The notes beneath the pieces are model-generated. The model made no database searches. It saw only the letters and a list, made by a program, of their open reading frames with translations, and was not told the origin of the DNA. From Sulfuricella sp. (GTDB lineage: Bacteria; Pseudomonadota; Gammaproteobacteria; Burkholderiales; Sulfuricellaceae), in the NCBI GenBank assembly GCA_023266195.1, contig JAHFRP010000001.1, positions 372,001 to 436,000 of the forward strand: DNA of 64,000 nt, read 5' to 3'. Positions within the stretch are counted from its first letter, which is position 1; each line of letters starts with the position of its first letter. The position numbers were made by a program, and so were the translations under genes. Positions 9,045 through 18,043 of the stretch are shown piece by piece.

Positions 9045-12000
9045 ATGGAAAGCGAATCCTCTTCGACCCGCTCGCCCCCCGACTCAAGGCTGCTTGCCTG
9101 GGTCCCCTTGCTGGTGTTCGTGCTATTGGCCTGCGCCATCGGGGGCACCGGTTATTTCGTGTCACGCCAATACCGGCAACGCGTTCAGCAAGAGGCGCAT
9201 GAGACCCTCGGCGCCATAGCCGATCTGCGCGTGCGCCAAGTGGCGCAATGGCGGGAAGAGATTCTGAAAAATGCCGGGGAAATTCTCCGGGACCCGATGC
9301 TGGCGGACGAAATCGAGCGCTGGCTGCAACGCGGCTCGCCGCTCGACAAGAACGCGCTGAAAATCTTTCTGCGCATCAAGGCGGTGCAGCAGTCGCATGA
9401 TTTCCAGGCGGCCTTTCTCCTGGACGAATGGGGTACGGTGCGGAACATGCCCATTACCCCCCACGCCAAGCCGCCCACCCCCCATGGCGTGAAGGTGGTC
9501 ATGGAAGCCATGCGGTCACGGCAAGCCATCCTGACCGACCTGCACGAAGGCGCCGAAGCGCCGCGTACCCGGATGGATCTGGCGGTGCCCCTCCTTGCCG
9601 ACCATGAAGGCCACATTCGGGCGATCGCCGCCATCTATTTCCGGATCGACCCGCAGCAATATCTTTTTCCCCTGCTGCGCTCCTGGCCGTCGTCGAGCAG
9701 CAGCGCTGAGACCATGCTGCTCCGGCGTGAAGGCGATGAGGCGGTGGCGCTGAACAGCCTGCGCCACCGTGGCAATGCGGCGCCGCAACTGCGGTTTCCG
9801 GTGGCCGGGAAAATGCTGGCAGCGCTGATGGCACGAGGCGAGGGAGGGATGGTTGAAGGCCTTGATTATCGTGGGATCCCGGTGATCGGCGCGGCGCGGA
9901 AAATTCCGGATTCGCCCTGGTTCCTGGTTGCCAAGATGGACGAGGAGGAACTCTACGCCCCGATCCGAAAAACCGCCTGGATCGTGGCGGCGCTGGTTTT
10001 CTCCCTGATCGGTGGGGCGGGGATGGCGACTGGATTGTGGTGGCGGCAGCAGCGCGCGCAGTTTCTGGCCCGGCAATATGCAGACCGGCTCAGGAACCAG
10101 GAGCAGATCCAGCGTAGCGAACAGCAGACCCGGCTGCTCCTCGAATCAGCCGCCGAGGCGATCTATGGCGTGAACATGGATGGATTGGTCACCTTCGCCA
10201 ACCCCGCCTGTCTGCGCATGCTGGGCTATGCGCGTGAGGACGAACTGCTGGGCCAGCATGCCCACGAGCTGTTCCATCACAGCCATGCGGACGGCACCCG
10301 CTATCCGGCGCAGGAATGCTGCATCTACCAGTCCTATTTGAGCAACCAGGTGGTCCATGTGGACAGTGAGGTACTCTGGCGCAAGGATGGAGCCGCCATC
10401 CCAGTGGAATACTGGTCCCATCCGATTCGCCACCAGGGGCAGGTCGAGGGTTCGGTCATCACCTTCACGGACATCACCGAGCGCTTGCGCTATCAAAGCC
10501 AGCTTGAGCGCCAGGCCAACTACGACGAACTGACCGGGCTGGCCAACCGCAACCTGTTCCAGGACCGTCTTGAGCAGGCGCTGATTTTTTCGCGCCGCCA
10601 CGACTGCGGTCTGGCCGTGATATTCATCGATCTGGACAATTTCAAGACCATCAACGACAGTCTCGGTCATGATGCCGGCGACGCGCTGCTGCCCCAGGTT
10701 GCCTCCCGTCTTGCCGGCGCCGTGCGCGAAGGCGACACCGTGGCGCGTCAGGGAGGAGACGAATTCGTCTTGCTGCTGACGGAAACACGGGAGGAGAAGG
10801 ATGTCTCCATGATTGCGCAGAAGCTTCTCCAGGCGGTGTCGGAGCCCTTCGAGGTCGGTGGACGCAATCTGCACATCACGTGCAGCATTGGTGTCGCCTC
10901 CTACCCCAAGGACGGCGAGGATAGGCAGGTGTTGCTGAAAAATGCGGATGCCGCGATGTACCGTGCCAAGGAAATCGGGCGCAACAATGTCCAGTTCTTT
11001 GCCGAGGAGATGAATGTCAAGGCAATGGAGCGGCTGATGCTGGAAAACAGCCTGCATCAGGCGCTGGAACGCAAGGAGTTCTTGCTCCACTACCAGCCGC
11101 AGGTGGATTTGCGCAGCGGTGAGATCGCCGGCATGGAGGCGCTGGTGCGCTGGCACCACCCGGAACTGGGACTGCTTTCGCCGGCCCGGTTCATTCCGGT
11201 GGCGGAGGATTCCTGCCTGATCATCGCGCTTGGCGAATGGGTGCTCCGCACCGCCTGCGCCCAGAACAAGGCATGGCAGGACGCCGGGCTGAAACCGATC
11301 ACCGTCGCGGTCAACCTGTCGGCACGCCAGTTCCGGCAGCACGACCTGGTCGAGATGGTAACCCGCGTGCTCAGGGAAACCGGGCTGGACCCCGCCCACC
11401 TCGAACTGGAGGTGACCGAAAGCCTGGTGATGCAGAACGTCGAGGAAACCATCGCCACGCTGGGCCGCCTCAAGGCGATGGGGATCAAGCTGTCGATCGA
11501 TGATTTCGGCACGGGGTATTCCAGCTTGAACTATCTGAAACGCTTTCCGGTCCATACCTTGAAGATCGACCAGTCGTTCGTCCGCGATATCACCACCGAC
11601 CCGAGCGATGCGGCGATCGCCAAGACCATCATCTCCATGGCGCATGAACTCGGCCTCAAGGTGATTGCCGAAGGGGTTGAAACCGAGGAGCAGAAGTCCT
11701 TCCTCTGTCTGCGTCGTTGCGACGAAATGCAGGGCTATTTCTTCAGTCGGCCGGTGCCGGCGGCAGAATTTGAAAGCGTCCTCCGGGATGGCCGCCGGCT
11801 GGAAACCGACCATGCCAGCGCGGCCACGGACGGGCGCACCCTGCTGCTTCTCGACGATGAGGAAAACATCCTGGCTTCGCTGTCGCGTTTGCTGCGTAGC
11901 GAGGGCTACAAGGTACTCAAAGCAACCCATGCCAACGCGGCGCTGGATTTGCTGGCGCAAAACCGGGTCGGGGTGATCATCTCCGATCAGCGTATGCCGC

Positions 12001-12644
12001 AAATGAGCGGAGTCGAATTCCTGCGCCGGGTCAAGCGCCTCTACCCCGACACGGTGCGCATGGTGCTGTCCGGCTATACCGACCTGAAAAGCGTGACCGA
12101 TGCGATCAACGAAGGCGCGGTGTACAAATTCCTCACCAAGCCATGGGACGATGAGCAACTGCGCGCCAACATCCAGGAAGCCTTCCGGCACTATGAGATG
12201 GCCCAGGACAATCAACGCCTCACAGACCAACTGGCTCTTGCCAACGAAGGGCTGGACCGCGCCCGCCGCGCGCTGGAACGCCGCATTGAGCAGAAAACTT
12301 GCGAGGTGGAGAAAAACGTCAGCATCCTCCAGGTGGCACAGGAAATCTTCGAGTACCTGCCTGTCGGCGTGATCGGCGTGGACGAGGACGGCATGATCGC
12401 CGTCGCCAACCGCAAGGCGAATGAATTGTGGGGCGCCGAAAAACAGCAGCCGCTGGTCGGATGCTTTGCCGATGAACGGTTGCCAAAAATCATGATCGAT
12501 TGCCTGGCGGAAGGGGGCGAATGCCACGGTGCCCAATTAGAGAATGGCCGTAATGTGATATGCTGGTGCCGTGTTTTGGGCACCGCTTCCAAAGCCGAGG
12601 GAAGGGTGCTGGTGATCGCGCCGAACGAACTGGAGACGGTTTGA
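9045..12644 (+). CDS. Membrane PAS-GGDEF-EAL-REC-PAS c-di-GMP protein with periplasmic sensor
   Basis: This 1199-aa protein is a paralogue of the one at 4703 but senses outside the cytoplasm. A first membrane helix (about 15-39) and a second (about 318-340) bracket a periplasmic domain of about 275 residues, probably Cache-like. Then come PAS (365-480), GGDEF (485-650; intact GGDEF, I-site REGD), EAL (655-915; MEALVRW, EVTES, DDFGTGYSS, AEGVETEEQ), REC (925-1040; SDQRMPQMSG, KPWDD), a coiled coil, and a C-terminal PAS. From the GGDEF onward it is nearly collinear with its paralogue. The start at 9045 has AGGA seven bases upstream; upstream ATGs at 8994 and 8997 lack one. It leads a tight gene series ending at 15269. 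Confidence 0.9.
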   Translation: MESESSSTRSPPDSRLLAWVPLLVFVLLACAIGGTGYFVSRQYRQRVQQEAHETLGAIADLRVRQVAQWREEILKNAGEILRDPMLADEIERWLQRGSPLDKNALKIFLRIKAVQQSHDFQAAFLLDEWGTVRNMPITPHAKPPTPHGVKVVMEAMRSRQAILTDLHEGAEAPRTRMDLAVPLLADHEGHIRAIAAIYFRIDPQQYLFPLLRSWPSSSSSAETMLLRREGDEAVALNSLRHRGNAAPQLRFPVAGKMLAALMARGEGGMVEGLDYRGIPVIGAARKIPDSPWFLVAKMDEEELYAPIRKTAWIVAALVFSLIGGAGMATGLWWRQQRAQFLARQYADRLRNQEQIQRSEQQTRLLLESAAEAIYGVNMDGLVTFANPACLRMLGYAREDELLGQHAHELFHHSHADGTRYPAQECCIYQSYLSNQVVHVDSEVLWRKDGAAIPVEYWSHPIRHQGQVEGSVITFTDITERLRYQSQLERQANYDELTGLANRNLFQDRLEQALIFSRRHDCGLAVIFIDLDNFKTINDSLGHDAGDALLPQVASRLAGAVREGDTVARQGGDEFVLLLTETREEKDVSMIAQKLLQAVSEPFEVGGRNLHITCSIGVASYPKDGEDRQVLLKNADAAMYRAKEIGRNNVQFFAEEMNVKAMERLMLENSLHQALERKEFLLHYQPQVDLRSGEIAGMEALVRWHHPELGLLSPARFIPVAEDSCLIIALGEWVLRTACAQNKAWQDAGLKPITVAVNLSARQFRQHDLVEMVTRVLRETGLDPAHLELEVTESLVMQNVEETIATLGRLKAMGIKLSIDDFGTGYSSLNYLKRFPVHTLKIDQSFVRDITTDPSDAAIAKTIISMAHELGLKVIAEGVETEEQKSFLCLRRCDEMQGYFFSRPVPAAEFESVLRDGRRLETDHASAATDGRTLLLLDDEENILASLSRLLRSEGYKVLKATHANAALDLLAQNRVGVIISDQRMPQMSGVEFLRRVKRLYPDTVRMVLSGYTDLKSVTDAINEGAVYKFLTKPWDDEQLRANIQEAFRHYEMAQDNQRLTDQLALANEGLDRARRALERRIEQKTCEVEKNVSILQVAQEIFEYLPVGVIGVDEDGMIAVANRKANELWGAEKQQPLVGCFADERLPKIMIDCLAEGGECHGAQLENGRNVICWCRVLGTASKAEGRVLVIAPNELETV

Positions 12645-12675
12645 TTTGAATGGCGACAGCGGGTTGGGAAACGGA

Positions 12676-12996
12676 ATGAAAACGTCGAAACGATTGGCTC
12701 TTGACCAACTTGAAACCGGCATGGCCTTGGCGCAGGATGTCCTGGACGCCGGCGGCGGTTGCCTGTTGGCGCAGGGGGCGGAATTGACCGAAGCCACCCT
12801 GGCTTCGCTCCGGCGGCGCGGGGTGGATCATGTCATGGTGCTGGCGGAAGAAGTGCTCGGCACCGAGCAGCGAGCCGCACGCGAGGCGGAGGTGCGGGCA
12901 AGGATCGAAAGGCTGTTCCGCAAGGCCGGCAACGATCCGATGCTGTTGAAGCTGCATGCCGCGATATTGCAATACCGGCTTTCCGTCCTGGATTGA
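12676..12996 (+). CDS. Small protein with the C-terminal module found in HD-GYP proteins
   Basis: A 106-aa soluble protein of unknown function. The segment RLALDQLETGMALAQDVLD, followed by a glycine-rich turn and ELTEATLASLRRRGVDHVMV, resembles the C-terminal module of the REC-HD-GYP protein at 15462 (ALRRGMVLARDLTSPDG and LLSRDYLIDDAMIEQIRN). The C-terminal 40 residues are helical and charged. The ATG at 12676 follows a GGGA-rich stretch; a TTG at 12646 is a weaker alternative. It lies 31 bases after the GGDEF-EAL-REC gene and 8 bases before the HDOD gene, so it is probably co-transcribed and may be an adaptor (inference). Confidence 0.7.
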   Translation: MKTSKRLALDQLETGMALAQDVLDAGGGCLLAQGAELTEATLASLRRRGVDHVMVLAEEVLGTEQRAAREAEVRARIERLFRKAGNDPMLLKLHAAILQYRLSVLD

Positions 12997-13004
12997 GGCA
13001 AGGT

Positions 13005-13847
13005 ATGGGCACGCTCACGGTCGAACAGGTGGTCAAGGGCATCCAGCAGGTTCCATCGCCTTCGGTGGTGGTGCTGGAAATCCTGGCGAGCTTCGACAGG
13101 GATAATATCGACACCGCCGGCCTGGTGCAGAAAATAGGCCAGGATCAGGGACTGACGGCGCGCGTGCTGCGGGTGGCGAATTCGCCTTTTTACGGCATGT
13201 CGAGCAAGATCGGTTCGGTGGGCGAGGCGATGGTGGTGCTGGGCTTCCACAACGTGCGCTCGCTGGTCGCGGCGGCCGGTATCATCGACCAGTTCGCGGT
13301 GGCCGAGAGCAACGGCCTCGACCGCCCGGCCTTCTGGCAGCACAGCATCGGCACCGCCGTCTGCGCCCAGGTGCTGGCCAGGGCGCTGGGCAAGAACCAG
13401 GCGCTGGCCTTTACCGCAGGGTTGCTGCATGACATCGGCAGGCTGGCGCTGGACACGTATTTCCACGCAGAGTCCAAAGCGGTGATGGCGCGCAGCGCCG
13501 CCGACGATTCGAGCCTGGTCGATGCCGAATGCGCCGAGATCGGCGTCGATCACGGCCTGATCGGCTACGAGCTGGCCAAGCGCTGGAAGTTTCCGGTGTC
13601 GATCCAGCAGGCGATCCGCGACCATCTTCGACCCGACCGCGAGTCTGCCGTATTGACCGATCTGGTGCATGTGGCCAATGTGCTGTGCCATGCGCTGGAT
13701 ATCGGCAATGCCGGTTATGACGAAATGGTGCCGCCGCTGTCGAGCGGCGCATGGACGCGCCTTGGCCTGGATTGGGACGCGATGCCGGCGCTGCTGGCGG
13801 AAATCGAGCGCCAGTATGCCGGCGCTCATCTGCTGCTGGGGGAGTAG
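13005..13847 (+). CDS. HDOD-domain signalling protein
   Basis: A 280-aa protein made almost wholly of an HDOD domain. HDOD is related to HD-GYP phosphodiesterases but usually lacks their activity, and serves as a signalling or regulatory module. Visible features are PSPSVVVLEIL, the segment LTARVLRVANSPFYG typical of HDOD, and a retained LLHDIGRLAL motif, with no GYP motif. ATG 13005 follows AAGG; the frame is open further upstream, but that part overlaps the previous gene in another frame. It ends 12 bases before the GAF histidine kinase, so the two are likely coexpressed. Confidence 0.9.
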   Translation: MGTLTVEQVVKGIQQVPSPSVVVLEILASFDRDNIDTAGLVQKIGQDQGLTARVLRVANSPFYGMSSKIGSVGEAMVVLGFHNVRSLVAAAGIIDQFAVAESNGLDRPAFWQHSIGTAVCAQVLARALGKNQALAFTAGLLHDIGRLALDTYFHAESKAVMARSAADDSSLVDAECAEIGVDHGLIGYELAKRWKFPVSIQQAIRDHLRPDRESAVLTDLVHVANVLCHALDIGNAGYDEMVPPLSSGAWTRLGLDWDAMPALLAEIERQYAGAHLLLGE

Positions 13848-13859
13848 CAAGGGAACGCC

Positions 13860-15269
13860 ATGTTATCCGACAAAGTAACCAAATTGTCCTGGGTCTACCA
13901 GCTTTATCGCCTGGGGCAGACTACGCAGCTGCGCGACCAGCCGGAAAAAGTCCAGCAGGCGATCCTGCTGCATATCGTCGAAGGTTTCGGCGCCGACAGC
14001 GGCACCCTGGCCATCGCGTGCGGCGACGACGGCGATCCGTATCTGTCCATCGTCGCCGGCATCGATATTCCGGATCATGTGATTGGCAGCCGGGTCGAAC
14101 TGGGCCGCGGCATCCTCGGCTGGGTGGCGCAGGAAGGCCAGGCGTTGCTGCTGAACGGCGACGTGTCCAGCGACCTGCGCTTCAAGTCGAGCGCTCCGCG
14201 CAACGAGTCGGTGCGGCCGCGCTCGGCGATGTGCTGGCCGCTGAAGATCGAGAACCGGGTGATCGGCGCCCTCAGCATCAACCGGCGCGATGCCGACGAA
14301 CCCTACACCGAAGCCGATCTGGAAAACGGCGCGGTGGTGGTGAGCCTGATCACGGTGGTGATCGAAAACACCCGCCTGCATCTCGACCAGGGCAAGCAGA
14401 TTGCCCTGCTGTCGAAGATGAACGACGAGATCCGCACCGTCAACAAGCGTCTGGAAGACGCCCAGAACCAGCTGCTGCAATCCGAGAAAATGGCCTCGAT
14501 CGGCCAGCTGGCCGCCGGCGTGGCGCACGAGATCAACAACCCGGTGGGCTACATCAATTCCAATTTCGGATCCTTGCAGAAGTACCTCGGCAACGTATTC
14601 GAAGTGCTGGACGCCTACGAGAAAAACGAGCCCCTGCTGGCCGATCATCCCGACGCGCTTCAGCAGATCCGGGGATTGAAGAAAAAATACGATCTGGCCT
14701 ACCTCAGGGAAGACGTCGCGGAACTGATGAGCGAAACCGAGGAAGGCATCGCGCGCGTAAAAAAAATCGTGCAGGACCTCAAGGATTTTTCCCACGTGGA
14801 CCAGGCCGAGTGGCAGTGGGCGAATATCCACAAGGGCCTGGACAGCACCATCAACATCGTCTGGAACGAGCTGAAATACAAGGCCGAGGTGATCAAGGTC
14901 TACGGCGAACTGCCGGAAGTGGAATGCCTGGCCTCGCAGCTCAACCAGGTATTCATGAACCTCCTGATCAACGCCGCCCACGCCATCGAGGACCGGGGCA
15001 TCATCTTCATCCGCACCGGTACGCTGGACGACCAGGTCTGGGTCGAGATCGCCGACTCCGGCAAGGGCATCCCGCCGGAGAACCTCAACCGGATATTCGA
15101 GCCGTTCTTCACCACCAAGCCGGTCGGCAAGGGCACGGGCCTCGGCTTGTCGCTGTCCTACAGCATCGTCCAGAAGCATCACGGCCGCATCAATGTGTCG
15201 AGCGAAGTGGGGGTAGGGACGATTTTCCGCGTTTATCTGCCGGTGCGGCAGCCGGAACGGAAATCGTGA
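13860..15269 (+). CDS. GAF-domain soluble sensor histidine kinase
   Basis: A 469-aa cytoplasmic histidine kinase with no membrane helices. A GAF domain spans about residues 25-170, then a coiled coil, a HisKA dimerisation domain with phosphoacceptor His in [15 protein letters not shown] (about residue 222), a long helical insert, and a HATPase domain with N box [22 protein letters not shown], and GTGLGLSLS. It has no fused receiver, so its phosphate must pass to a separate REC. The REC-HD-GYP protein downstream and the REC parts of the c-di-GMP enzymes are the nearest candidates. The second kinase at 18044 has the same HisKA/ATPase type. Confidence 0.92.
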   Translation: MLSDKVTKLSWVYQLYRLGQTTQLRDQPEKVQQAILLHIVEGFGADSGTLAIACGDDGDPYLSIVAGIDIPDHVIGSRVELGRGILGWVAQEGQALLLNGDVSSDLRFKSSAPRNESVRPRSAMCWPLKIENRVIGALSINRRDADEPYTEADLENGAVVVSLITVVIENTRLHLDQGKQIALLSKMNDEIRTVNKRLEDAQNQLLQSEKMASIGQLAAGVAHEINNPVGYINSNFGSLQKYLGNVFEVLDAYEKNEPLLADHPDALQQIRGLKKKYDLAYLREDVAELMSETEEGIARVKKIVQDLKDFSHVDQAEWQWANIHKGLDSTINIVWNELKYKAEVIKVYGELPEVECLASQLNQVFMNLLINAAHAIEDRGIIFIRTGTLDDQVWVEIADSGKGIPPENLNRIFEPFFTTKPVGKGTGLGLSLSYSIVQKHHGRINVSSEVGVGTIFRVYLPVRQPERKS

Positions 15270-15278
15270 GGGAGATGG

Positions 15279-15448
15279 CTGCAAAAAAGCACAAAAGGCA
15301 CATGGGGGACCGATGGAGATAATGCAATGGACTGCCGATTAATTTTGCTTCTTCGAGGTTGCAGATAAAAAAATACGTGCTGAACAAAAGTTATGGGCAT
15401 CTCACTTTTTTGCGTTTTTTGTGCCTTTTCGCGGCCAATTTTTTGCAG
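15279..15448. repeat. Imperfect inverted-repeat element, about 170 bp
   Basis: The gap between the GAF kinase and the HD-GYP gene is bounded by CTGCAAAAAA (15279-15288) and TTTTTTGCAG (15439-15448). Inside these, AAAAGGCACA on the left mirrors TGTGCCTTTT on the right. The right arm reads like a dispersed repeat seen next to many bacterial genes (GGCCGCGAAAAGGCACAAA on the opposite strand). No transposase is present, so it may be a MITE-like or REP-like unit that separates two operons. Confidence 0.5.
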
Positions 15449-15461
15449 TTAACGATCCGAT

Positions 15462-16793
15462 ATGAATGAAATCGTGACAGAGCCAGAGCCATCCGCCGAG
15501 CCGGCCACGCTCCTGTTCGTGGACGACGAGGCGAATATCCTGAGCGCGCTGAAGCGGCTGTTCCGGCCTCTGGGCTACCGCATTTTTACCGCCGGCGGCG
15601 GTGCGGAAGGCTTGCAGATTTTCGAGCAAAATCACATCGACCTGGTGATTTCCGACATGCGCATGCCGGAGATGAACGGCGCCCAGTTTCTCGAACAGGC
15701 CAGGGCCAGGTGGCCAGACACCATGCGCATCCTGCTGACCGGCTACGCCGACGTGACTTCGACCATCGACGCCATCAACAAGGGCGAGATTTATCGCTAT
15801 GTGTCCAAGCCGTGGGATGATAACGACATTACTCTGGTGGTGCGTCACGCACTTGAACTGAAAAACCTGGAGCAGGAAAAGAAGCGCCTGGAGGCGTTGA
15901 CCGTCCAGCAGAACGACGAGCTGAAAGACCTCAATGCCAACCTGGAGGCCAAGGTCAGGGAACGCACGGAGGAAGTGCGCCAGACCATGGGTTTTCTCGA
16001 GGTGGCGAACAAGCAGTTGAAGGACAGTTACCTCACTACGCTGAAAGTTTTTTCCAACCTGATGGAACTGCGCGAGGGGGCGATGGCCGGCCATTCGCGC
16101 CGGGTGGCGGATCATTCGCGCCGGCTGGCGCTACGTCTGGGGATGGCCGTTGGCGAGGTGCAGGATGTGATGTTTGCCGGCCTGCTGCACGATATCGGCA
16201 AGATCGGCCTGTCCGACCGTCTTCTGCACAAGCCGTTCTCCACCCTGACCACGGAGGAGCGCACCGAGGTCATCAGGCACCCGGTCACCGGGCAGGCGGC
16301 CCTGATGGCGCTGGAAAACATGAAGGAGGCGGGCAGGCTGATCCGCGGCCACCACGAGCGCTTCGACGGGCTCGGCTATCCGGACGGCCTGGTCGGCATG
16401 GCGATCCCGAAAGGCGCGCGCATCCTGGCCGTGGCCAACGATTACGACGCGCTCCAGATCGGCACCGTCATGAGCAAGAGCCTGACGGAAACCGAGGCGC
16501 GCGAGTACCTGCTGGAGGGGCGCGGCAAGCGCTACGACCCGAAGGTGGTGGACGTGTATCTCGAAATGCTCGGCGGGGCGGAGGCTTCCAGTTCCGCGGG
16601 TTTGGAAGTGAAAATGCCGTCCTCGGCCTTGCGTCGAGGCATGGTGCTGGCGCGCGATCTGACTTCGCCCGACGGGCTGCTGCTGTTGTCCAGGGATTAT
16701 CTGATCGACGATGCCATGATCGAACAGATCCGCAATTTTGAACAAACCGAGGCGCGGCCGTTGCAGATCTACGTCCGTGCCGGAAAGGGGTAG
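15462..16793 (+). CDS. REC-HD-GYP cyclic-di-GMP phosphodiesterase response regulator
   Basis: A 443-aa RpfG-like response regulator that should hydrolyse c-di-GMP when phosphorylated. REC occupies about residues 15-135 (FVDDEAN, ISDMRMPEMNG, LLTGYAD, KPWDD). A coiled coil leads to an HD-GYP domain at about 185-360 with LLHDIGKIGLSD, the HHERFDGLGYPDGL motif containing GYP, and ILAVANDYDAL. All expected metal ligands are visible. The last 70 residues form a small module also seen in the 106-aa protein at 12676. It starts a tight series (3-base gap to the next gene) with a receiver, an MglA-type GTPase and a kinase. Confidence 0.94.
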   Translation: MNEIVTEPEPSAEPATLLFVDDEANILSALKRLFRPLGYRIFTAGGGAEGLQIFEQNHIDLVISDMRMPEMNGAQFLEQARARWPDTMRILLTGYADVTSTIDAINKGEIYRYVSKPWDDNDITLVVRHALELKNLEQEKKRLEALTVQQNDELKDLNANLEAKVRERTEEVRQTMGFLEVANKQLKDSYLTTLKVFSNLMELREGAMAGHSRRVADHSRRLALRLGMAVGEVQDVMFAGLLHDIGKIGLSDRLLHKPFSTLTTEERTEVIRHPVTGQAALMALENMKEAGRLIRGHHERFDGLGYPDGLVGMAIPKGARILAVANDYDALQIGTVMSKSLTETEAREYLLEGRGKRYDPKVVDVYLEMLGGAEASSSAGLEVKMPSSALRRGMVLARDLTSPDGLLLLSRDYLIDDAMIEQIRNFEQTEARPLQIYVRAGKG

Positions 16794-16796
16794 GCC

Positions 16797-17408
16797 ATGT
16801 ACCGCATCATGCTGGTGGACGACGAACCGAACATCCTCAGCGCCTTGCGCCGGCTGTTCGCCGCGCAGCCGTTCCTGGATTCGGCCGATTTCAAGTTCCA
16901 GGTGGAGACCTTCGATTCCCCGCTGCAAGCCTTGCAGCGCGCCGATGGCGGGGCCGCGTTCGACCTGGTGATCTCGGACTACCGCATGCCGGGCATGGAC
17001 GGCGTCGCCTTTCTCAAGGCATTCAAGAAAATCCAGCCCAATGCCGAGCGGCTGATCCTGTCCGGCTATGCCGACCTGGAGGCGCTGGTCGGCGCGATCA
17101 ACGAAGCGCATATTTTTCGCTTCATCGCCAAGCCGTGGCACGAGTTCGAACTCAAGTCGGCGGTGGCGCAGGCGCTGGCGCACCACGACCTGCTGCAGGA
17201 CAACCAGCGCCTGGCCGACCAGGTGCGCATGCAGTGCGGCGTGATCTCCAAGCAGGAGCTGGCGCTGCGCCGGCTGGAGCAGGAATCTCCCGGCATCACC
17301 AAGGTGCACTGGGGCGCAGACGGCTCGGTGATCCTCGACGAGGCCGATCTTTCTCCCGACGACAGCGCCGCGCAGGAAGCCGAAAAATGGCTGAATTCGA
17401 CGAAATAA
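16797..17408 (+). CDS. Single-domain response regulator with C-terminal helical tail
   Basis: A 203-aa receiver protein without a DNA-binding domain. REC (1-125) has VDDEPN, the phosphoacceptor in ISDYRMPGMDG, LSGYAD and KPWHE. The pattern GAINEAHIFRFIAKPW matches the other receivers of this block (AINEG...KPW). The tail is helical and charged and ends in an acidic segment. It overlaps the downstream GTPase gene by 22 bases, implying coupled translation and probably a physical partnership. I infer it controls the GTPase or hands phosphate on; no output domain is visible. Confidence 0.88.
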   Translation: MYRIMLVDDEPNILSALRRLFAAQPFLDSADFKFQVETFDSPLQALQRADGGAAFDLVISDYRMPGMDGVAFLKAFKKIQPNAERLILSGYADLEALVGAINEAHIFRFIAKPWHEFELKSAVAQALAHHDLLQDNQRLADQVRMQCGVISKQELALRRLEQESPGITKVHWGADGSVILDEADLSPDDSAAQEAEKWLNSTK

Positions 17409-18040
17409 GCCGCAAGATCACGCTCAAGCTGGTGTACTACGGCCCCGCGCAAAGCGGCAAGACCACCAACCTGATGCGCCTGCACGATCTGCTTGCGACC
17501 GATCTCAAGGGGGAAATCATGACCCTGGAGACGCAGAACGACCGCACCCTGTTTTTCGACCTGCTGCCGCTCGGTTTCCGCACGCCGTCGGGCTGGCTGG
17601 TGAAGCTCAAGCTGTTCACCGTGCCCGGCCAGGTGGCGCACGACGCGACCCGCAAGGCGGTGCTGTCGCGCGCCGACGGCGTGGTGTTCGTGGCCGATTC
17701 GCAGCGCGCGCAGTCGGTCAACAACGCCGAGGCGTTCCAGAACCTGGAGGAGAACGTGCAGCGCGTCGGGCTGGATTTTTCCGTCCTGCCGCTGGTGGTG
17801 CAGTTCAACAAGCGCGACCTGCCCGAGGCGCAGATATTGTCCGAAGACGAGATCCGCCAGCGCTGGGCGCAGGCGCCCTGGCCGCTGGTGTTTTCCTCCG
17901 CGCTGGTCGGGGCGGGGGTGAGGGAAACGCTGGTCCGGCTGCTTGAACAGGTCTATCCGGCGCTGGACCGGGCCTGTTCCTTGCAGGCCGGCCATGGCGT
18001 CGATCGGCAGGCCTTCGTCGCCGCCGTGGCGGGAGCCTGA
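17387..18040 (+). CDS. MglA-type Ras-like small GTPase
   Basis: A 217-aa cytoplasmic GTPase of the bacterial MglA family. The P-loop GPAQSGKTTN lies near residue 18, the G3 region reads TVPGQV (MglA-type, instead of DxxG), and the guanine-specificity motif is NKRD. MglA proteins set cell polarity and place type IV pilus and gliding machinery, usually with a Roadblock-domain GAP (MglB). No MglB gene is visible in the window. The ATG lies inside the 3' end of the receiver gene (22-base overlap) and the stop is 3 bases before the kinase gene. This placement ties the GTPase to phosphorelay control. Confidence 0.9.
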   Translation: MAEFDEISRKITLKLVYYGPAQSGKTTNLMRLHDLLATDLKGEIMTLETQNDRTLFFDLLPLGFRTPSGWLVKLKLFTVPGQVAHDATRKAVLSRADGVVFVADSQRAQSVNNAEAFQNLEENVQRVGLDFSVLPLVVQFNKRDLPEAQILSEDEIRQRWAQAPWPLVFSSALVGAGVRETLVRLLEQVYPALDRACSLQAGHGVDRQAFVAAVAGA

Positions 18041-18043
18041 GCG

